Positions 6,978 to 9,336 of a DNA stretch of 9,336 nt are shown here, piece by piece. Both the position numbers and the translations under genes were made by a program. The notes beneath the pieces were generated by a model, which had not been told where the DNA came from, made no database searches, and saw only the letters and a program-made list of their open reading frames with translations. Origin of the DNA: Thermoplasmata archaeon (GTDB taxonomy: Archaea; Thermoplasmatota; Thermoplasmata; Thermoplasmatales; Thermoplasmataceae); assembly GCA_021833045.1 (NCBI GenBank), contig JAKBGP010000070.1:1-9336 (forward strand). Direction: 5' to 3'. The stretch's first letter is position 1; each line of letters starts with the position of its first letter.

Positions 6978-7883
6978 ATGAACATTCATACTGAACCCGA
7001 AGATGGAAAGAATCCTGTACTTGAGATCATAAGGGAAAGCCAAAAGTTCCTGCACCTGAACTACTATCTCATTGACGATCCTGAATTCATGAAGGCAATC
7101 GAGGACAGGGTATCCCATAAGGTAAACGTTCAGATAATAATTGATGGCGAGCCATATGAGGGAAGCAGTCATTCCAGCCTTGAGGCACTCAGAAGGACAG
7201 GCGCACAGGTTAATCTTTCTCCTTCAAGATTTGATAATACTGACGTTTTTGATCATGCGAAATACATGTACAATGAAAAGAGGTTCCTAATAGGAACAAT
7301 GAATCTGACAGATGCAGCATTCAAGAGCAACAGGGAGTACTTTGTAATAGGCGATGAAAGAAAGGTTCTAAAATCCCTTGCAAGTATATTTGAATCAGAC
7401 TGGAAGGGAGAAAGAGCAGGTGAGGTTGATAGAAAGGATCTGATTGTTTCACCAGACTCTGAGAACAGGATCCTTGGAATACTGAGGGACGGAAAGAAGC
7501 TATTCATAGAAACAGAAGAACTTGGTAATGACAGGGTAATTCTTGACACCCTGAAGACCAAGGGAAAGAAATTAAGGATGATACTTCCTTCAAGCATTTC
7601 CGATGAGGACATGAATAACGCAGATGAACTCATGAAGAATGGTGCAAAAATTAGGGTAATGCCTGCTGAAAAACTCTATATGCACGCCAAGATGATCCAT
7701 ACAGGAAAGTTCGTGTTCATTGGTTCACAGAATTTCTCATCCACAAGTCTACTGAAAAACAGGGAAGTAGGGATCATGGTGAAGAAATACGGGATGAAGA
7801 AGATATTCAATAACAAGTTCAAGGAGGACTGGAAAAACTCTGAGACTATTACCAGAAAGATGAGGAAGGGCGCAAAATCCTGA
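6978..7883 (+). CDS. Phospholipase D superfamily protein with two HKD motifs, probable nuclease
   Basis: A 301-residue protein with the two-domain PLD fold. The first motif is HAKYMYNE (His93, Lys95) followed by GTMN (Asn109). The second is HAKMIHTG (His236, Lys238) followed by GSQN (Asn252). NRE follows each motif (118-120, 261-263), as in many prokaryotic members. Both catalytic His/Lys pairs are intact, so one active site can form within a single chain. The Asp usual seven residues after each His is Glu100 in the first motif and absent in the second. There is no signal peptide or membrane segment, so it acts in the cytoplasm. That favours a nuclease or phosphodiesterase over cardiolipin synthase, which normally has N-terminal membrane helices. 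The substrate cannot be read from sequence. It is divergent from the 8-oxoguanine glycosylase gene, which makes a DNA-repair role attractive but unproven. Only plus-strand gene in the window. Confidence 0.85.
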   Translation: MNIHTEPEDGKNPVLEIIRESQKFLHLNYYLIDDPEFMKAIEDRVSHKVNVQIIIDGEPYEGSSHSSLEALRRTGAQVNLSPSRFDNTDVFDHAKYMYNEKRFLIGTMNLTDAAFKSNREYFVIGDERKVLKSLASIFESDWKGERAGEVDRKDLIVSPDSENRILGILRDGKKLFIETEELGNDRVILDTLKTKGKKLRMILPSSISDEDMNNADELMKNGAKIRVMPAEKLYMHAKMIHTGKFVFIGSQNFSSTSLLKNREVGIMVKKYGMKKIFNNKFKEDWKNSETITRKMRKGAKS

Positions 7884-8121
7884 TTTAAATTAACTTTAGA
7901 TCAAATAATTATTCCACTTTTATGCTTATTGTATTTGGTTTGTAACGACATTAAATTAAAAATCTCTAAATAACTACCTCTGCCTTCAATTCTACATTTT
8001 TAAAATTACATAATTTCGCAGATATGCTCTTATTTCTTAAGTATGATTTCACAAATTTTATAGACCGAATTACCACTTTAAAAAAAAATTATGGTTGTAA
8101 ATTAAAATGAAAAATGAGGGT
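7884..8121. other. Convergent A+T-rich spacer without a gene
   Basis: The stretch lies between the 3' ends of the HKD gene (plus) and the superoxide dismutase gene (minus). I see no credible coding frame, tRNA or structured RNA. It holds scattered T-rich tracts on the plus strand (about 7916-7945) that could end the HKD transcript, and the T run of the dismutase terminator on the minus strand. Confidence 0.6.
8078..8116 (-). terminator. T-rich terminator after the superoxide dismutase gene
   Basis: Downstream of the dismutase stop the minus strand has CATTTTTCATTTTAATTT and then nine consecutive T (8088-8080). Archaeal RNA polymerase stops at such T tracts without needing a hairpin. The flanking ACCA/TGGT could form only a short stem with a large loop, so I give it no weight. 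Confidence 0.5.
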
Positions 8122-8739
8122 TTATTTGAATGCGAGATATGCCTTGTGAGCCTTTTCGAATCTCTTGTTCACTGATGCCCAGTCTACATTCTTCATGAAT
8201 GCGTCCAGATATGGTGCCCTCTTTGCCCCGTAGTCTACGTAATATGCGTGTTCGTAGACATCTAGAGCCATGACCACTATGGCATTCCATATTCCATTTG
8301 TGTTGTGTACATCAGCACCAATGTTTCTCAGCTTTCCGGTGTTCAGATCATATACAAGAAGTGCCCATCCCCTGAATGCAGTACCAGTAGCCTTAAAGTC
8401 CTCAACCCATTTCTCATAGCTTCCGAAATCTTCTGAGATCTTCTTTTTCAGTTCTTCAGATAGATTCTTGAGACCATCCTTTTTCAGTGACTCGAAATAT
8501 ATCTCGTGAAGAAGCGAACCATCATAATTGAAGGTTTCTTCCAGCTTAAGTTCCCTGAATTCGCTGTAATTCTGGTTTGCCTTGCTTCTGTCTGCATTTG
8601 GAAGTTTTTCCCAAATCTCATTCAACTTTGTGACGTACCCATTATAATGCGTCTCAAAGTGATATTCTATTTGCTGATCTGATATACCATCCAGTCCCTT
8701 TGGCTTGAATTGATTTTTCTTTTCCCATTTTTCTACCAT
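8122..8739 (-). CDS. sod: Superoxide dismutase, Fe/Mn family
   Basis: Converts superoxide to oxygen and hydrogen peroxide in the cytoplasm. It has 205 residues, normal length. The four metal ligands are visible: His27 and His78 in the helical N-terminal domain (YHFETHYNGYV and GSLLHEIYF), Asp160 and His164 in the C-terminal domain (DVYEHAYY). His31 and Tyr35 are the second-shell gateway pair. At the metal-tuning positions there is Gly74 (Gln in typical FeSOD) and His145 in GADVHNTNG (Gln in typical MnSOD). Metal choice therefore cannot be called; iron or cambialistic is possible. The ATG at 8739 has GGTGA five bases before it. It has no signal peptide. The upstream transporter is on the same strand but 116 bases away, with a separate promoter likely. 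Confidence 0.96.
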   Translation of the reverse strand: MVEKWEKKNQFKPKGLDGISDQQIEYHFETHYNGYVTKLNEIWEKLPNADRSKANQNYSEFRELKLEETFNYDGSLLHEIYFESLKKDGLKNLSEELKKKISEDFGSYEKWVEDFKATGTAFRGWALLVYDLNTGKLRNIGADVHNTNGIWNAIVVMALDVYEHAYYVDYGAKRAPYLDAFMKNVDWASVNKRFEKAHKAYLAFK

Positions 8740-8766
8740 TTTTTCACCAGATCAATATTATTTACT

Positions 8767-8800
8767 GGTTTAAAAATTGTATCGATAACGTTTAAATAAT
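8767..8800 (-). promoter_or_regulatory. Candidate promoter of the superoxide dismutase gene
   Basis: Two TATA-like stretches lie upstream on the minus strand: ATTATTTAAACG (8800-8789) and AATTTTTAAACC (8778-8767). The first would start RNA near 8769 and leave a leader of about 30 bases containing the GGTGA site. The second would leave under ten bases, placing the site at the very 5' end. The first is preferred. Confidence 0.35.
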
Positions 8801-8855
8801 TGTTTTTTAAGAATTATTATCACCGAAATTTTACCGGAAGATAAGACCCCTATGA

Positions 8856-9336
8856 TTATGTTTTTTCCATTGTTGAGGTTGATTCTTCTCGCTCCTTAGC
8901 CTTGAGTACAATGTACAGAGTTGCCAGAATTACAAATATGACAGGTATGACCACGAGGAATGCGTTTCTGTATCCTACTATTTTTATTACCTCACCAGAT
9001 ATGAATGGCATTACTGTACCAATGGCCATCATTATGGAAAAGAAATAACTGTTAGCCATATTTCTCCTGTTCTCTGGAAAACTCCTTGTTATGGACATTA
9101 CAGAAAGTGGATATGTAAGTCCATGGGGGATGCCGAGGATCAGGAATGCTAGCATAAAATAATCATAGGATTTTGCTGTTCCAAGTACAAGCAATCCTAT
9201 GGCGGAAAGGATAACCGCTGAAAACATCAATCTTGGCAATCTTTCTGGTACCCTCACAGAAAATACAAGTCTTGATATGAATGATGTTAGAAAGAAAAGG
9301 CTGAATGTCAGATTGACCGTAGAGATGTTTATATTG
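8856..9336 (-). CDS. Major facilitator superfamily transporter, C-terminal part (runs off right edge)
   Basis: The last 159 residues of a membrane transporter. The frame is open to the right edge, so the GTG at 9257 is an internal Val and not a start. About five hydrophobic helices can be seen. One lies before the basic loop SRLVFSVRVPERLPR, which resembles the Arg-rich MFS cytoplasmic loop after TM2 or TM8. The others are around SAVILSAIGLLVLG, YFMLAFLILGIPHG, SYFFSIMMAIGTVMPFISG and NAFLVVIPVIFVILATLYIV. The tail is charged and cytoplasmic (KAKEREESTSTMEKT). The pattern fits the second half of a twelve-helix MFS protein. The transported substrate cannot be told from this part. It ends 116 bases before the dismutase start; no T run clear enough to call a terminator is seen. 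Confidence 0.8.
   Translation of the reverse strand, partial: NINISTVNLTFSLFFLTSFISRLVFSVRVPERLPRLMFSAVILSAIGLLVLGTAKSYDYFMLAFLILGIPHGLTYPLSVMSITRSFPENRRNMANSYFFSIMMAIGTVMPFISGEVIKIVGYRNAFLVVIPVIFVILATLYIVLKAKEREESTSTMEKT

Noticed and set aside
7253..7633. Minus-strand open frame of 126 codons opposite the HKD gene
   Set aside because: Antisense of a conserved domain; Ser/Leu-rich shadow.
8102..8290. Minus-strand frame of 62 codons overlapping the 3' part of the dismutase gene in another frame
   Set aside because: Overlaps the dismutase in a different frame, is Arg/Gly-rich and has no independent support.
8821..8845. Possible hairpin CCGG...CGG after the MFS transporter gene
   Set aside because: Only about three base pairs can form and no T run follows directly.
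8856..9257. GTG at 9257 as the start of a small 133-residue membrane protein
   Set aside because: The frame stays open without a stop to the right edge and the extra residues continue the MFS pattern, so this is a truncated view of a longer gene.

Overview
The window looks like a stretch of an archaeal chromosome, most likely a euryarchaeote of the Thermoplasmatales (Thermoplasma/Ferroplasma/Cuniculiplasma type). The evidence is an archaeal A-type ATP synthase operon, an archaeal Ogg2-type 8-oxoguanine glycosylase, AGGTGA-type Shine-Dalgarno sites inside operons, TATA-like boxes about 27 bases before leaderless starts, and A+T-rich intergenic DNA. The order-level assignment is inference; the archaeal assignment is firm.

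Layout, left to right. Positions 1-5679 (minus strand) hold a tightly packed ATP synthase operon, transcribed right to left in the order K(c)-E-C-F-A-B-D. Junctions are 1-4 base overlaps or 4-7 base gaps, and D runs off the left edge. K, the first gene, is preceded by an A+T-rich promoter region. The membrane subunit I (a) and the stalk subunit H are not upstream of K, so they must lie past the left edge or elsewhere. Positions 5846-6124 (minus) encode an unrecognised 92-residue protein with two predicted membrane segments and a nine-residue SPYT repeat between them. Positions 6192-6866 (minus) encode an Ogg2 DNA glycosylase/lyase. Divergent from it, 6978-7883 (plus) encodes a soluble protein with two phospholipase D-type HKD motifs, probably expressed from a leaderless mRNA. 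Positions 7884-8121 are a non-coding convergent spacer. Positions 8122-8739 (minus) encode an Fe/Mn superoxide dismutase, and 8856 to the right edge (minus) is the C-terminal part of a major facilitator transporter.

How the genes fit together: the operon supplies the A1 head (A3B3), central stalk (D, F), the connecting C subunit, the peripheral stalk subunit E and the c ring of the proton- or sodium-driven ATP synthase. The superoxide dismutase and the 8-oxoguanine glycosylase are two layers of oxidative-stress defence, and the HKD protein next to the glycosylase could be a nuclease. There is no CRISPR array, tRNA, rRNA, insertion sequence or prophage that I can see. Most of the window is ordinary core genome. 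The least explained items are the small SPYT-repeat membrane protein with its palindrome-flanked promoter, the N-terminal extension and ion-site residues of subunit c, and the repeat-bearing promoter between the glycosylase and the HKD gene.
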